Assembly: GCF_004193175.1 (NCBI RefSeq)
Contig: NZ_SAUH01000001.1
Location: forward strand, 2,916,501-2,980,500
DNA from: Streptomyces sp. RFCAC02
GTDB lineage: Bacteria > Actinomycetota > Actinomycetes > Streptomycetales > Streptomycetaceae
Direction of reading: 5' to 3'
DNA length: 64,000 bases
Both the position numbers and the translations under genes were made by a program. The notes beneath the pieces are model-generated. The model saw only the letters and a program-made list of their open reading frames with translations. It ran no database searches and had not been told where the DNA came from. Shown piece by piece: positions 1-7,954 of the stretch (positions within the stretch are counted from its first letter, which is position 1; the number at the start of each line of letters is the position of its first letter).

Positions 1-1
1 G

Positions 2-172
2 TCCGAGCACCAGGGCGGCCTCGCGGCGCGCTACGTGAAGCGGAGCCGCCTGACGGCGCTCGCGCTCCCCGGCGGCTTCGCGTCGGGCGTGGCGGGCCAG
101 CTGCCGGGCCGCAGGGCGGCACTGCGCTTCGTCCGCAAGGTCCGCGGCACGGCGGCGAAGGCCCGCCGCTGA
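2..172 (+). CDS. C-terminal end of an unidentified protein (partial)
   Basis: An open frame enters from the left edge and ends at TGA 170-172, giving the last 56 residues of a protein. The tail is strongly basic (KVRGTAAKARR at the end) with an Ala/Gly-rich stretch before it. Codon use is typical of the window. No domain can be recognised from this piece, so the function is unknown. It is the only plus-strand gene in the first 7 kb and is convergent with the DUF4865 gene, 25 bases away. Confidence 0.55.
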   Translation, partial: SEHQGGLAARYVKRSRLTALALPGGFASGVAGQLPGRRAALRFVRKVRGTAAKARR

Positions 173-197
173 CCCGGGCGGGGGCGGCGGGGCGGTG

Positions 198-812
198 TCA
201 CCAGGTCGTGCCGTCGGGGAGTGCTGCGAGGCCGGGGGACGACAGGTGCAGCACCTCGTAGTGTTCGGTCGCCGTCCCGTCCTCGGCCGCCGTGTCCGCC
301 CACAGGACGAAGCGCATCGACTGCCAGTGGGTCGGGTCGAGTGCCAGTGCGGCGGTGTGCACGCCGTCGTGGGCCGCCAGGGTGTGCAGTGCGGCCGTTT
401 CCCGGGCGATCCATTCCGCCGGGCCGAGGCCCGTGCCGTCCGCGTCGCTGTCGGGCGGGGCCGCGGTCAGGCGGCGTGACGCGGCACGGGGAGTCGCGCG
501 GCGAGCCGGTCCTGCGACGTGCGCGATGCCCGTCCAGTGGTGCACGGCCGGGCGTCCGAAGTCGCGGACGATGTTCTGGAAACCGCCGCCGCCGACCAGG
601 AACGCGGCCATCGCGCCCGGGTCGTTCCACAGGTAGAACGGCGCGTACTGGTTGACCGGCGAGCCGCCGACGCCGCGTTCGCGGATGACGTACGCCTTCA
701 GGCCGAGCCCCGCCCGGTCGTCGAGGACGTGTCCGCCGGCGGCGACGCGGTCACGGATGATCTCCATGTCGTAGTCGGCGGGCAGGGTGATCTCGTACTG
801 CTTCGCGTACAT
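198..812 (-). CDS. DUF4865 family protein
   Basis: A 204-residue protein whose N-terminus (MYAKQYEITLPADYDM) matches the DUF4865 family as I recall it, a group of small actinobacterial proteins of unknown biochemistry. The frame opens further upstream, but the ATG at 810-812 gives the family-typical start and is preceded by an AGGA element. No signal peptide or membrane segment is visible. A TetR-like palindrome lies about 48 bases upstream of the start, so expression is probably repressor controlled; no TetR gene is adjacent. The neighbouring phosphotransferase is on the same strand. Family assignment is fairly secure, function is not known. Confidence 0.8.
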   Translation of the reverse strand: MYAKQYEITLPADYDMEIIRDRVAAGGHVLDDRAGLGLKAYVIRERGVGGSPVNQYAPFYLWNDPGAMAAFLVGGGGFQNIVRDFGRPAVHHWTGIAHVAGPARRATPRAASRRLTAAPPDSDADGTGLGPAEWIARETAALHTLAAHDGVHTAALALDPTHWQSMRFVLWADTAAEDGTATEHYEVLHLSSPGLAALPDGTTW

Positions 813-859
813 GGGGAGCCCATTCCTGTCGGGGAGTTGTGCCGCGCCTGCAGTGTACA

Positions 860-871
860 TACCTGTAGGTA
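860..871. promoter_or_regulatory. TetR-type operator palindrome upstream of the DUF4865 gene
   Basis: TACCTGTAGGTA is an inverted repeat (TACCT, GT spacer, AGGTA) inside a less GC-rich stretch at 853-875, about 48 bases upstream of the DUF4865 start. Size and symmetry fit a TetR-family site. A near copy, TACCTGTCGGTA, occurs at 39462-39473. Confidence 0.5.
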
Positions 872-908
872 CAGTGAGGGCGCGCGGGAATGCCGCGGCC
901 GGTGCGGG

Positions 909-1717
909 TCAGCGCAGCAGGGCGTCCGTGAACGTCTCGCGGTGCGCGGTCAGCCAGGCGTGGACGTGGTCCCAGCGTGCCCAGCCGCCGCGTTCGGCGT
1001 GCACCCGGGTGTGGATCGGGTCGCCGTCGGCCAGGCGGGCGGCGACGAACGCCCGGCACACGTCGTGGGCCTGCTCCAGGACGGCGGGCAGCGCGGCCCG
1101 TTCCGCCGCCGGGAGGCCGTACGCGTCGGCGAGCACGCGGAGCCGCGCCGGCGCGTCGAGACCGGGCGGGTACGCGAAGGCCGACGTCTGCGGGGGCAGC
1201 AGGGGACCCAGTAGCGGGCCGTCATGGCGAAGTCCCAGACCGGGCGGCCGGGAGCGGCCATGTCGAAGTCGATGAGGGCGGCGGCGCGTCCGTCGCGGAG
1301 GACGACGTTCTCGACGCACACGTCGTTGTGGCACAGCAGCGGCCCGCCCTCGGGGTCGGCCAGGTCGCGGGGCCAGTCGGCCGACGGGTCGGGGGCGATG
1401 CCGGTGCCGGTGTCGTGCAGGCGCCGCAGGAGCCGCCCCACGGACGTGAGGACGGGCTCGTCCAGCGCCTCGCGGGGGAACGGCGGCAGGGCGGTGGTGC
1501 CGGGGACGAACGTCAGCAGCTCCCGGCCGCCGGGCAGCAGGGCCACCGGGGCGGGGGCCGCGTCGAAGCCGCGTCCGTGCAGCGCGCTGAGGTGGGCGTG
1601 GAGGGCGTGCGCGGTGCGCGGTGCGGGCCGTTCGACCAGGTCGCCGCGACGGATCACCGCGCCCGCGTTCGTCACGCCGCCCGCGAGGACCTGACCGCCG
1701 TCCGGATCATTCGTCAC
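909..1717 (-). pseudogene. Aminoglycoside phosphotransferase family gene, frameshifted
   Basis: The frame starting at GTG 1715-1717 encodes the first ~170 residues of an APH-family kinase, with the catalytic loop HNDVCVEN and the metal-binding IDFD motif. After ARYWVP near 1203 it runs into a basic, low-quality translation. From that point the next frame continues a sensible helical C-terminal domain (LLPPQTSAFAYPPGLDAP onwards) to TGA 909-911. One base missing around 1200-1206 would rejoin the two halves into a ~269-residue protein of normal family length. Either a real inactivating mutation after the active site or a single sequencing error. Substrate cannot be told; such proteins often phosphorylate small molecules other than antibiotics. 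Confidence 0.75.
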
Positions 1718-1786
1718 GGGCGGACAGGGTACGCCCGTACCGGCGGACCGGGGTGTCGAGTTCGCTGAGGTCCGCCGCGGCGCGGG

Positions 1787-2875
1787 TCAGCCCAGGATGC
1801 GGCGCAGGCCCAGGCGGCCCCACAGCATGCTGACCGCGTACGACAGGACGATGGTGACCGGCAGCAGGCCGAGGAACACGCCGGTCGTCGCGACGAGGCC
1901 GGCGTCCGTCGGGATCAGCGGGCGGACCAGTTCCTCGACGAAGAAGACGTGCACCATGTACGCGCCGAGCGCCGCTCCGGCGACGCGGGAGATGCGGGGC
2001 CGCCAGCGCTCCGGCACGCGGACGCGGCACAGCAGCAGCATCACGGCCAGCGTCAGCGCGGCGACGAACAGGTGGGCGTTCGGGATGACGTAGTGGATCC
2101 GCGTGTTGTACCGGATGATGCCGAGGACGGCGGCCGGTGCGACGAGCAGCAGCCACCGGCGGTGGCGGGCGGGCAGGCGGCGCGGCATGGACAGGACGAG
2201 CGCGCCGCCCACCGCGTACACCACGGAGTACGTCGTGAATCCCCAGCCTGTGGACGGGGCGTCGTGGCCGGTGATCTCGCCGAGGGTGGTGAGGGCGCTG
2301 GGCAGGCAGGCGATGCCGAGGAGCGCGGCGCCCGTCCCCCAGGGGCGCGCGCCCGCCTTCACCAGTGCGGCGAACGCCAGCAGCGCCACGATGGGGATGT
2401 ACACGTACATGAACCACAGGTGGTACGCGGGCTGGATCGATCCGAAGAGGCCGCGCACCGCGAGGTCGGTGACGGGCTCGTCGTTCCGGCCGCGCAGCCA
2501 GGCCCAGCCCAGGTAGGCGGCCGTCCACAGGAACAGCGGCGTGGTGTTGCGGACGACGCGCTGCCACAGGCGGCGGCTGTCGCGGGGCGGCGCGCCGACG
2601 AGGACGGCCCAGCCGGCGATCGCGAAGAAGACGGGGACGGCGAACGAGCCGGCCGAGTCGCCCGTCATGCCGACCCAGTAGGCGGCGGATCCGTTGGCCG
2701 CGTCGCCGTCGACCGCCTTGAGGAACGCGGCGGCGACGTGGCTCAGGATCACCGTGCAGGAGGCGACGAGGCGCAGGAGGTCGACGTCGTGGCGGTGTTC
2801 CCGCGCGGGCCTCGTGCCGGGTGCTCCGGCGGCGGGCGCTGCGCCGGGTGCCGGCGTGGCTGCTGTGGTGGCCAT
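1787..2875 (-). CDS. Acyltransferase family 3 (OafA-like) integral membrane protein
   Basis: About 362 residues with ten or so hydrophobic segments and the family-3 acyltransferase opening (DVDLLRLVASCTVILSHVAA), where the first transmembrane helix carries the conserved Arg and His. Such proteins transfer acetyl or other acyl groups to cell-surface sugars, peptidoglycan or small molecules. The first ~25 residues before the first helix are Ala/Pro-rich and cytoplasmic. I chose the ATG at 2873-2875; a GTG at 2948-2950 would add 25 basic residues. It follows the terminator of the ABC operon and precedes the phosphotransferase, with no strong functional link to either. Substrate unknown. Confidence 0.8.
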   Translation of the reverse strand: MATTAATPAPGAAPAAGAPGTRPAREHRHDVDLLRLVASCTVILSHVAAAFLKAVDGDAANGSAAYWVGMTGDSAGSFAVPVFFAIAGWAVLVGAPPRDSRRLWQRVVRNTTPLFLWTAAYLGWAWLRGRNDEPVTDLAVRGLFGSIQPAYHLWFMYVYIPIVALLAFAALVKAGARPWGTGAALLGIACLPSALTTLGEITGHDAPSTGWGFTTYSVVYAVGGALVLSMPRRLPARHRRWLLLVAPAAVLGIIRYNTRIHYVIPNAHLFVAALTLAVMLLLCRVRVPERWRPRISRVAGAALGAYMVHVFFVEELVRPLIPTDAGLVATTGVFLGLLPVTIVLSYAVSMLWGRLGLRRILG

Positions 2876-2968
2876 GGTGCGCCACTTGTACACGGCGCGG
2901 CGGACTCCGATGCGCCGTAAGGGCGTCCGGGGGGTGAACGGCGGGCGCACGCGGCGTGGAGACGGGTG

Positions 2969-2999
2969 CGCCCCGCCACCGGCGCGCGGTGGCGGGGCG
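2969..2999 (-). terminator. Terminator of the DUF4097/ABC operon
   Basis: A perfect 13-base-pair stem (2969-2981 with 2987-2999) closed by a 5-base loop, 11 bases beyond the permease stop codon. It lacks a T-tract, as is usual in Streptomyces. Confidence 0.7.
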
Positions 3000-3010
3000 T
3001 ACGGGGCGGC

Positions 3011-3793
3011 TCAGCGCTTGGTGGCGCCGTTGAACAGCGAGCGCGACCAGAAGTAGCCGACCAGCCCGATGCCGGCGCACCAGGCGAGGGAGATCCAGCC
3101 GTCGTTGCCGATCTCCGAGCCGGAGAGCAGGCCGCGCAGCGTCTCCGTCATCGGGGTGAACGGCTGGTTCTCGGCGAACCAGCGCAGGCCGGGGGACATC
3201 GACTCGGCCGGCACGAACGCGGAGCCGAGGAACGGGAGGAACTGGATCAGCAGCGGCTTGTTGCTCGCGGACTCGACGGTCTTCGAGATCAGGCCGAGCG
3301 CCGCCGACAGCCAGGTGACGGCGAACGCGATGGCGGCGAGGAGGCCCGCTGCCGCCAGCCACTCCACGGGGGTCGCGTCCGACCGGAAGCCGACGGCGAG
3401 CGCGACGCCCACGACCGGGACGGCGCACAGCATCGTCTGGACGACGCTGCCGATGACGTGCCCCGTCATGAACGACGAGCGGGTGATGTCCATCGTCCGG
3501 AAGCGGTTGATGATGCCCTCGGTCATGTCGGAGCAGACCGCGATCGAGGTCGACATGGAGCCGGCGGCCACGCCCATGATGATGATGCCGGGCGTCAGGT
3601 ACTCCAGGTACACGTCCCGGCCGCCGCCCATCCCGGCGCCGATCGGGTCGCCGAACGCGTACACGAACAGCAGCAGCATCAGGATCGGCATCATGGCGCT
3701 GCCGAATCCCACGGCCGGGTAGCGGATCGCGTGGATCAGGTTGCGCCGCAGCATCGTCGTCGAGTCGTGCAGGGCGTGGGCGAGGGTGCTCAT
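3011..3793 (-). CDS. ABC-2 type permease (DrrB-like)
   Basis: A 260-residue membrane protein with about six hydrophobic segments typical of ABC-2 permeases of the daunorubicin-resistance type. The N-terminus MSTLAHALHDSTTMLRRNL precedes the first membrane helix, as in DrrB proteins. The ATG (3791-3793) overlaps the ATPase stop as ATGA, showing translational coupling; longer upstream frame is rejected for that reason. With the ATPase it should form an efflux-type transporter in the cytoplasmic membrane. The cargo is unknown: no biosynthetic genes are near, and the operon context (RHH protein, DUF4097 protein) suggests an envelope or stress role rather than self-resistance. Confidence 0.9.
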   Translation of the reverse strand: MSTLAHALHDSTTMLRRNLIHAIRYPAVGFGSAMMPILMLLLFVYAFGDPIGAGMGGGRDVYLEYLTPGIIIMGVAAGSMSTSIAVCSDMTEGIINRFRTMDITRSSFMTGHVIGSVVQTMLCAVPVVGVALAVGFRSDATPVEWLAAAGLLAAIAFAVTWLSAALGLISKTVESASNKPLLIQFLPFLGSAFVPAESMSPGLRWFAENQPFTPMTETLRGLLSGSEIGNDGWISLAWCAGIGLVGYFWSRSLFNGATKR

Positions 3794-4797
3794 CGGGGGG
3801 TCTCCTCGGTGGGGCGCGGGCCGGTGGTGGTGCCGTCGCCGGTGAGGGCGAGGAACGCGTCGTCCAGGTCGGGGGTGTGGACGGAGAGGTCGGCGGCGCG
3901 GACGCCGGCGGTGCCGAGCCGGTCGAGCAGGGCGCGCAGCGCGTCGAGATCGCCGTCGCCGGCGACCCGCAGGACGAGGTCCGTGTCCTCGCGGGCCGCG
4001 TCCGGGAGGGCGGCGGCGGCGCGCCCGTACTCGTCGGGGTCGGTGAACCGCAGGCGCACATGGCCGCCGGGGACGCGCGTCTTGAGGTCGTCGGCGGTGC
4101 CCTCGGCGACGATCCGGCCGCCGTCGAGCACGGCGATCCGGTCGGCGAGCTGGTCGGCCTCCTCCAGGTACTGGGTGGTGAGGAAGACGGTGGTGCCGCC
4201 CGCGACCAGGGAGCGCACCATGTCCCACATCGTGCGGCGGCTGCGGGGGTCGAGGCCGGTCGTCGGCTCGTCGAGGAAGATCACCTCGGGGTCTCCGACC
4301 AGCGTCATGGCGAGGTCGAGCCGGCGCCGCATGCCGCCGGAGAACGTCGCGGCCCGCTTGTGCGCGACGTCCGCCATGCCGAACCGCTTCAGCAGCGCCG
4401 CGGCGCGGGAGCGGCCGTCGCGCTTGCGCAGGCGCAGCAGGTCGGCCATGAGGAGCAGGTTCTCCTCCGCGGTGAGCAGGTCGTCCAGTGCGGCGAACTG
4501 CCCGGTGACGCCGATCGCGGAGCGCACCCGGGCCGGTGCCGTGGTGATGCTGTGGCCCGCGACCTGGGCCTCGCCGCCGTCGGCGGCGGTGAGGGTGGAC
4601 AGGATCTCCACGGTGGTGGTCTTTCCCGCGCCGTTCGGGCCGAGCAGCGCGAAGACCGAGCCGGCCGGGATGCGCAGGTCGATGCCGTCGAGGACGGTCT
4701 TCTCGCCGTACGACTTGCGCAGGCCGACGGCGGAGACGGCGGCCGGTGCCGGACGGCCGCCCGCCCGGGTGGACGTGGGCATGACAGAGGAAGGCAT
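3790..4797 (-). CDS. DrrA-type ABC transporter ATP-binding protein
   Basis: A 335-residue ATPase with Walker A (GPNGAGKTTTVEIL), Q-loop region (VTGQFAALDDLLTAEENL), signature FSGGMRRRLDLA, Walker B VIFLDEPTTGLD and switch-region TTQYLEEAD, the pattern of the daunorubicin resistance DrrA family. A C-terminal ~90-residue extension is also typical. The start ATG at 4795-4797 is fixed by a strong AGGAGGA ribosome site. It sits between the DUF4097 gene and the permease, overlapping the latter by four bases. Couples ATP hydrolysis to export through the adjacent permease. Confidence 0.92.
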   Translation of the reverse strand: MPSSVMPTSTRAGGRPAPAAVSAVGLRKSYGEKTVLDGIDLRIPAGSVFALLGPNGAGKTTTVEILSTLTAADGGEAQVAGHSITTAPARVRSAIGVTGQFAALDDLLTAEENLLLMADLLRLRKRDGRSRAAALLKRFGMADVAHKRAATFSGGMRRRLDLAMTLVGDPEVIFLDEPTTGLDPRSRRTMWDMVRSLVAGGTTVFLTTQYLEEADQLADRIAVLDGGRIVAEGTADDLKTRVPGGHVRLRFTDPDEYGRAAAALPDAAREDTDLVLRVAGDGDLDALRALLDRLGTAGVRAADLSVHTPDLDDAFLALTGDGTTTGPRPTEETPR

Positions 4798-4852
4798 GGG
4801 GTCCTCCTGTTCGAAGGATGGAGTGGTGGGGAGGCGGGGGCGGGCCTGGGCC

Positions 4853-5698
4853 TCAGGGCATGGCGCGGAGGATGTCGATGCTGCCGTACCGGGTGCGGGC
4901 GCGGACCTCGACGGTGTCGCCGGCCGCCTCGGGCGCACCGGCCGCGTCGAGCCCGTTGCGCACCTGGCCCGAGGTGGAGCTGACGTCGAGCCAGGCGGCC
5001 GTGCCCTCGCGGATGCCGACCTCGATGGCGCCGAACGCGGTCTCCAGCTGGACGGTGCCGCGCGCCACCTCGCCCACCCGGACGGCGCCGTGCGCGGTGA
5101 CGGCGGTGACCGAGCCCTCGGCGCGCCGGATGTCGATGTCGCCGTTGGCGCCGCGCACCCGCAGCTCGCCCATCACGGCCTCGACCGTCGTGGAGCCGTG
5201 CGAGTTCTTCAGGACGGCGGCCCCCTCGACGGTGCCGACGCGCAGGCTGCCGGAGCTGGTGGTGATCTCGGCGTCGCCCTCGACCCGCCGCACGGTGAGC
5301 GCGCCGTGCGACGCGGTCAGCCGCAGCGGGCCCGTGGTGTCGAGGCGGACGTCGCCGGCCGAGGTCCGCACGCTCACCTCGCCGAGCCGGCCCTCACCGA
5401 GCACCTGCGTCCAGGCGCCGGTGGCGTCGACGCGCGATCCGGCGGGCAGGCCGACCGTCACGTCCACGGTGCCGGTGCGGCCGAACAGGTTGCGCTGCTT
5501 CGGGGTCCTGATCGTCAGGGCGCCGTTCGCGCAGGTGACCTCCGTCTGCTCGGCCGCCCGGACGTCCTGGCTCCGCTCCGGGTCGCGGGGCAGCACCTCG
5601 ACGACGGTGTCGGGGCGGTCGCTCGCGGCGAAGGTGACCGATCCGGCGTCCACGTGCGCCGTGACCGAGATCGGACCGTGGGTGTCGAAAGAAGGCAT
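4853..5698 (-). CDS. DUF4097 family beta-strand repeat protein
   Basis: A 281-residue protein built from short repeated beta-strand units (for example SAGDVRL, SHGALTV, SSGSLRV, ANGDIDI), the signature of DUF4097 proteins, which form right-handed beta-helix-like folds. No signal peptide or membrane helix is seen, so it is probably cytoplasmic or peripheral. In other bacteria such proteins are often co-encoded with envelope-stress regulators and transporters; here it is the second gene of an operon with a ribbon-helix-helix protein before and an ABC exporter after. Its biochemical role is unknown. A GAGG element lies 11 bases before the ATG. Confidence 0.85.
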   Translation of the reverse strand: MPSFDTHGPISVTAHVDAGSVTFAASDRPDTVVEVLPRDPERSQDVRAAEQTEVTCANGALTIRTPKQRNLFGRTGTVDVTVGLPAGSRVDATGAWTQVLGEGRLGEVSVRTSAGDVRLDTTGPLRLTASHGALTVRRVEGDAEITTSSGSLRVGTVEGAAVLKNSHGSTTVEAVMGELRVRGANGDIDIRRAEGSVTAVTAHGAVRVGEVARGTVQLETAFGAIEVGIREGTAAWLDVSSTSGQVRNGLDAAGAPEAAGDTVEVRARTRYGSIDILRAMP

Positions 5699-5782
5699 GG
5701 CTGTCCCGTCCTCTTGGGTCTTCTGAACGTCCCCGCAGGTGGGACGTGGTGTGGGTGGAGTGGTGCGGGGGGGCGGGCGCGG

Positions 5783-6301
5783 CTAGCGCACCCAGCCGGT
5801 GAAGCTCTGTCCGACGGTGCGGGCGCCCTCCGTCGCGCGGGGCCTGGCGCCGCCGTCGACCGCCGCCGACACGGCCCGGACGAGCCACGCGTTGACGGAC
5901 AGGCCCTCGCGGCCCGCCGCCTCCTCGGCGCGCGCCTTCAGGTGGGCCGGGAGGCGCAGGTTCACGCGGGCGGTGCCGCCCTCGTCGCCCTCGGCCGGGG
6001 CGGGGGCCGTGAACGCCTCGGTGGCGGCGGCCGGCGCCACGGTGGCGCCACTTTCGGCGGGCGGTGGCGTCACCACGAAATCGGGGTCGAGACCGCGCAG
6101 CCGTACGTCGACCGAGCCGGGGGCCAGCTCGCGGGTGATCTCGGCCATCGCGGCGGAGAGCACGTTGAGCAGGGTCAGGCGGGTCGCCGATTCGAGGGGG
6201 GCGGTGAGCCGCTCGGCCAGGTCGCGGGCGTCCTCCCCACCGGCCTCGGCGGCCACCGCGAGTTCGCGGCGGAGGGTGTCGACATACGGGGTGAGATCCA
6301 T
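5783..6301 (-). CDS. HicB/RHH-type DNA-binding protein, operon leader
   Basis: A 172-residue protein with an N-terminal helical domain (1-77), a Pro/Ala-rich linker (78-110) and a C-terminal ribbon-helix-helix segment at about 112-147 (TARVNLRLPAHLKARAEEAA). Similar proteins are often labelled HicB-like antitoxins, but no HicA toxin is encoded beside it; the partners are a DUF4097 protein and an ABC exporter. It is the first gene of the operon, and a phased array of TGGYRYC repeats starts 11 bases upstream of its ATG. That makes it a good candidate autorepressor of the whole operon. The regulatory role is inferred. Confidence 0.75.
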   Translation of the reverse strand: MDLTPYVDTLRRELAVAAEAGGEDARDLAERLTAPLESATRLTLLNVLSAAMAEITRELAPGSVDVRLRGLDPDFVVTPPPAESGATVAPAAATEAFTAPAPAEGDEGGTARVNLRLPAHLKARAEEAAGREGLSVNAWLVRAVSAAVDGGARPRATEGARTVGQSFTGWVR

Positions 6302-6311
6302 GACGTCATCA

Positions 6312-6414
6312 TGGCATCACCATGGCGCCATGCGCAACCCCCTGTGGCGCCGAATGGTGCTGGATGGCGTCACGCTGGCACTGAATGGTACCGAGTGGCG
6401 TCATCGGTGGCGCG
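6312..6414. repeat. Helically phased TGGYRYC repeats in the promoter of the RHH operon
   Basis: Seven-base units of the type TGG(C/T)(G/A)(C/T)(C/T) begin at 6312, 6323, 6345, 6355, 6365, 6376, 6386 and 6396, with a looser TGGCGCG at 6408. Steps are 11, 22, 10, 10, 11, 10, 10 and 12 bases, that is one (once two) DNA turns. All are in the same orientation and fill the 118-base gap between the SanA-like gene and the RHH gene. Two further copies, 22 bases apart, lie inside the RHH gene at 6043 and 6065. Consistent with cooperative binding of RHH dimers along one face of the DNA. Confidence 0.65.
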
Positions 6415-6419
6415 GGCGG

Positions 6420-7199
6420 TCAGCCGGCGGCCGCGAGGGCGTCGTCCACCGCGTCGTCCGGCGGCCCGGGGACACGCGGTGCGGGGGTCGTCAGCGCGTC
6501 CCTCGCGGCGGTGACCGCGCCCGCCATCTCCCGCAGGCCGCTGAAGTACCACAGCAGACTCGCGTGGTCGCCGGCGCCGACGCCCCAGGCGTCGATGCCC
6601 GCCGCGTCGCACAGGGCCAGGGCGCGGCGTATGTGGAAGTCCTGCGAGACGAGGAGCGCGCGCTCGACGCCGAAGACCGTGCGGGCGCGGGCGCAGGAGT
6701 CCCAGGTGCTGTAGCCGGCGCCGTCGGTGACGACCCGGTCGGCGGGGATGCCGTGCTCGGCGGTGAGGTAGGCGCGCATGGCGCCCGGTTCGTCGTACGA
6801 GGGGCCGCTGTCGTCGCCCGAGACCAGCAGGACGCGGACCCGGCCCGCGTCGTACAGCGCGGCGGCGACGTCGAGACGGTCCGCGAGCCACGCGGTCGGG
6901 GTGCCGTCGGGGCGCAGCCCGGCGCCGAACACGATGCCGACGGGCGCGGTGGGCGCCGACTCCACCGTGCGCACGCGGTCACCGGTGCTGACGTACACCC
7001 AGGCGCTCGGCAGCGTCAGCAGCGCGAGGACGGCCACGGCCGTCCGGAGGGCCAGCCGCCTGCCGCGGACGGTGCGCGGCAGGCGCGGGCGTAACCGGTG
7101 CGGGACGGTGCGCTGCCGGGCGGGGCGCAGGTCGGTTTCCGCTGATGCCTTCACGCCCGGTATCACGTACCGGTCGGTGGACAAGTTCCCCGCGATCAC
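6420..7199 (-). CDS. SanA/YdcF-like (DUF218, ElyC family) membrane protein
   Basis: A 259-residue protein with a basic N-terminus, one transmembrane helix (around residues 50-70) and an extracytoplasmic DUF218 domain. The recognisable parts are IVFGAGLRPDGTPTAWLADRL, shortened here to its family sense, the LLVSGDDSG strand-turn, and LLVSQDFHIRRAL. SanA of E. coli affects vancomycin permeability at high temperature; ElyC affects peptidoglycan precursor handling. The gene starts with GTG at 7197-7199; an internal GTG near residue 16 is possible. It is divergent from the TauE/SafE gene with only 23 bases between starts, so promoters must overlap. Confidence 0.83.
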   Translation of the reverse strand: MIAGNLSTDRYVIPGVKASAETDLRPARQRTVPHRLRPRLPRTVRGRRLALRTAVAVLALLTLPSAWVYVSTGDRVRTVESAPTAPVGIVFGAGLRPDGTPTAWLADRLDVAAALYDAGRVRVLLVSGDDSGPSYDEPGAMRAYLTAEHGIPADRVVTDGAGYSTWDSCARARTVFGVERALLVSQDFHIRRALALCDAAGIDAWGVGAGDHASLLWYFSGLREMAGAVTAARDALTTPAPRVPGPPDDAVDDALAAAG

Positions 7200-7222
7200 C
7201 CGTACGGGCGTAGGGTCCCGGG

Positions 7223-7954
7223 GTGATCAGTGGGCTGACCGGTGCCGAGTGGACGGTGCTCGTGGTCGCCGCCCTGCTGGTCGGGTTCGCGAAGACCTCG
7301 ATCGGCGGGGTCGCGGCGATCAGCGTCGCGCTGTTCGCGGCCGTCCTGCCCGCGCGCGAGTCGAGCGGCGCGCTGCTGCCCCTGCTGATCTGCGGCGACC
7401 TGATGGCCGTCGGCGCCTACCGCCGGCACGTGAACTGGCCCGAACTGCTGCGCCTCCTCCCGTCCGTCGTCGTCGGCGTCCTCGTCGGCACGGCGTTCGT
7501 CGCGTGGGTGGACGACACCGTGATGCGGCGGACCATCGGCGGGACGCTGCTCGCCGTCGTCGCCGTGCACCTGTGGCAGCGGCGGCGCCCGCAGACGGGG
7601 GCCGGACCGGTGCGGGCCGCCGTGTTCGGGCTGCTGGCGGGCTTCACGACGATGGTGGCGAACGCCGGGGGCGCCGTCATGTCGCTGTACCTGCTGTCGG
7701 CGGGCTTCCGGAAGATGGCGTTCCTCGGCACGGCGGCGTGGTTCTTCTTCATCGTGAACCTGTTCAAGGTGCCGTTCAGCGCCGGCCTCGGCCTCATCGA
7801 CGGCGACTCGCTCGGCCTGAACGCGGCGCTCGCCGGTGTCGTCGTCGCCGGCGGCCTGCTGGGGCGGCTCGTGATCCGGCACGTGGACGAGGCGCGGTTC
7901 GAGAAGCTCGTCCTCGCGTTCACCGTCGTCTCCGCGCTCAACCTGCTGCGCTGA
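7223..7954 (+). CDS. TauE/SafE family sulfite or organic-anion exporter
   Basis: A 243-residue membrane protein with about seven to eight hydrophobic segments and the two family half-repeats; the opening LLVGFAKTSIGGVAAISVAL and the second-half LAGFTTMVANAGGAVMSLYL are characteristic of PF01925. These permeases export sulfite, sulfonates or related anions. The GTG start follows a GGG-rich ribosome site. Its 3' end overlaps the convergent CHAT-protein gene by 17 bases. Substrate cannot be inferred from context. Confidence 0.87.
   Translation: MISGLTGAEWTVLVVAALLVGFAKTSIGGVAAISVALFAAVLPARESSGALLPLLICGDLMAVGAYRRHVNWPELLRLLPSVVVGVLVGTAFVAWVDDTVMRRTIGGTLLAVVAVHLWQRRRPQTGAGPVRAAVFGLLAGFTTMVANAGGAVMSLYLLSAGFRKMAFLGTAAWFFFIVNLFKVPFSAGLGLIDGDSLGLNAALAGVVVAGGLLGRLVIRHVDEARFEKLVLAFTVVSALNLLR

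Noticed and set aside
5783..6301. HicAB toxin-antitoxin pair
   Set aside because: No HicA-like small basic ORF is adjacent; the partner genes are a DUF4097 protein and a transporter.
6312..6414. The phased heptads as a CRISPR array
   Set aside because: Units are 7 bases with 3-4 base gaps; no spacers of proper length and no cas genes.
2966..6514. A 1182-codon plus-strand open frame
   Set aside because: It is antisense to the RHH/DUF4097/ABC operon, Arg/Gly/Ala-rich and without domains; a typical shadow frame in high-GC DNA.
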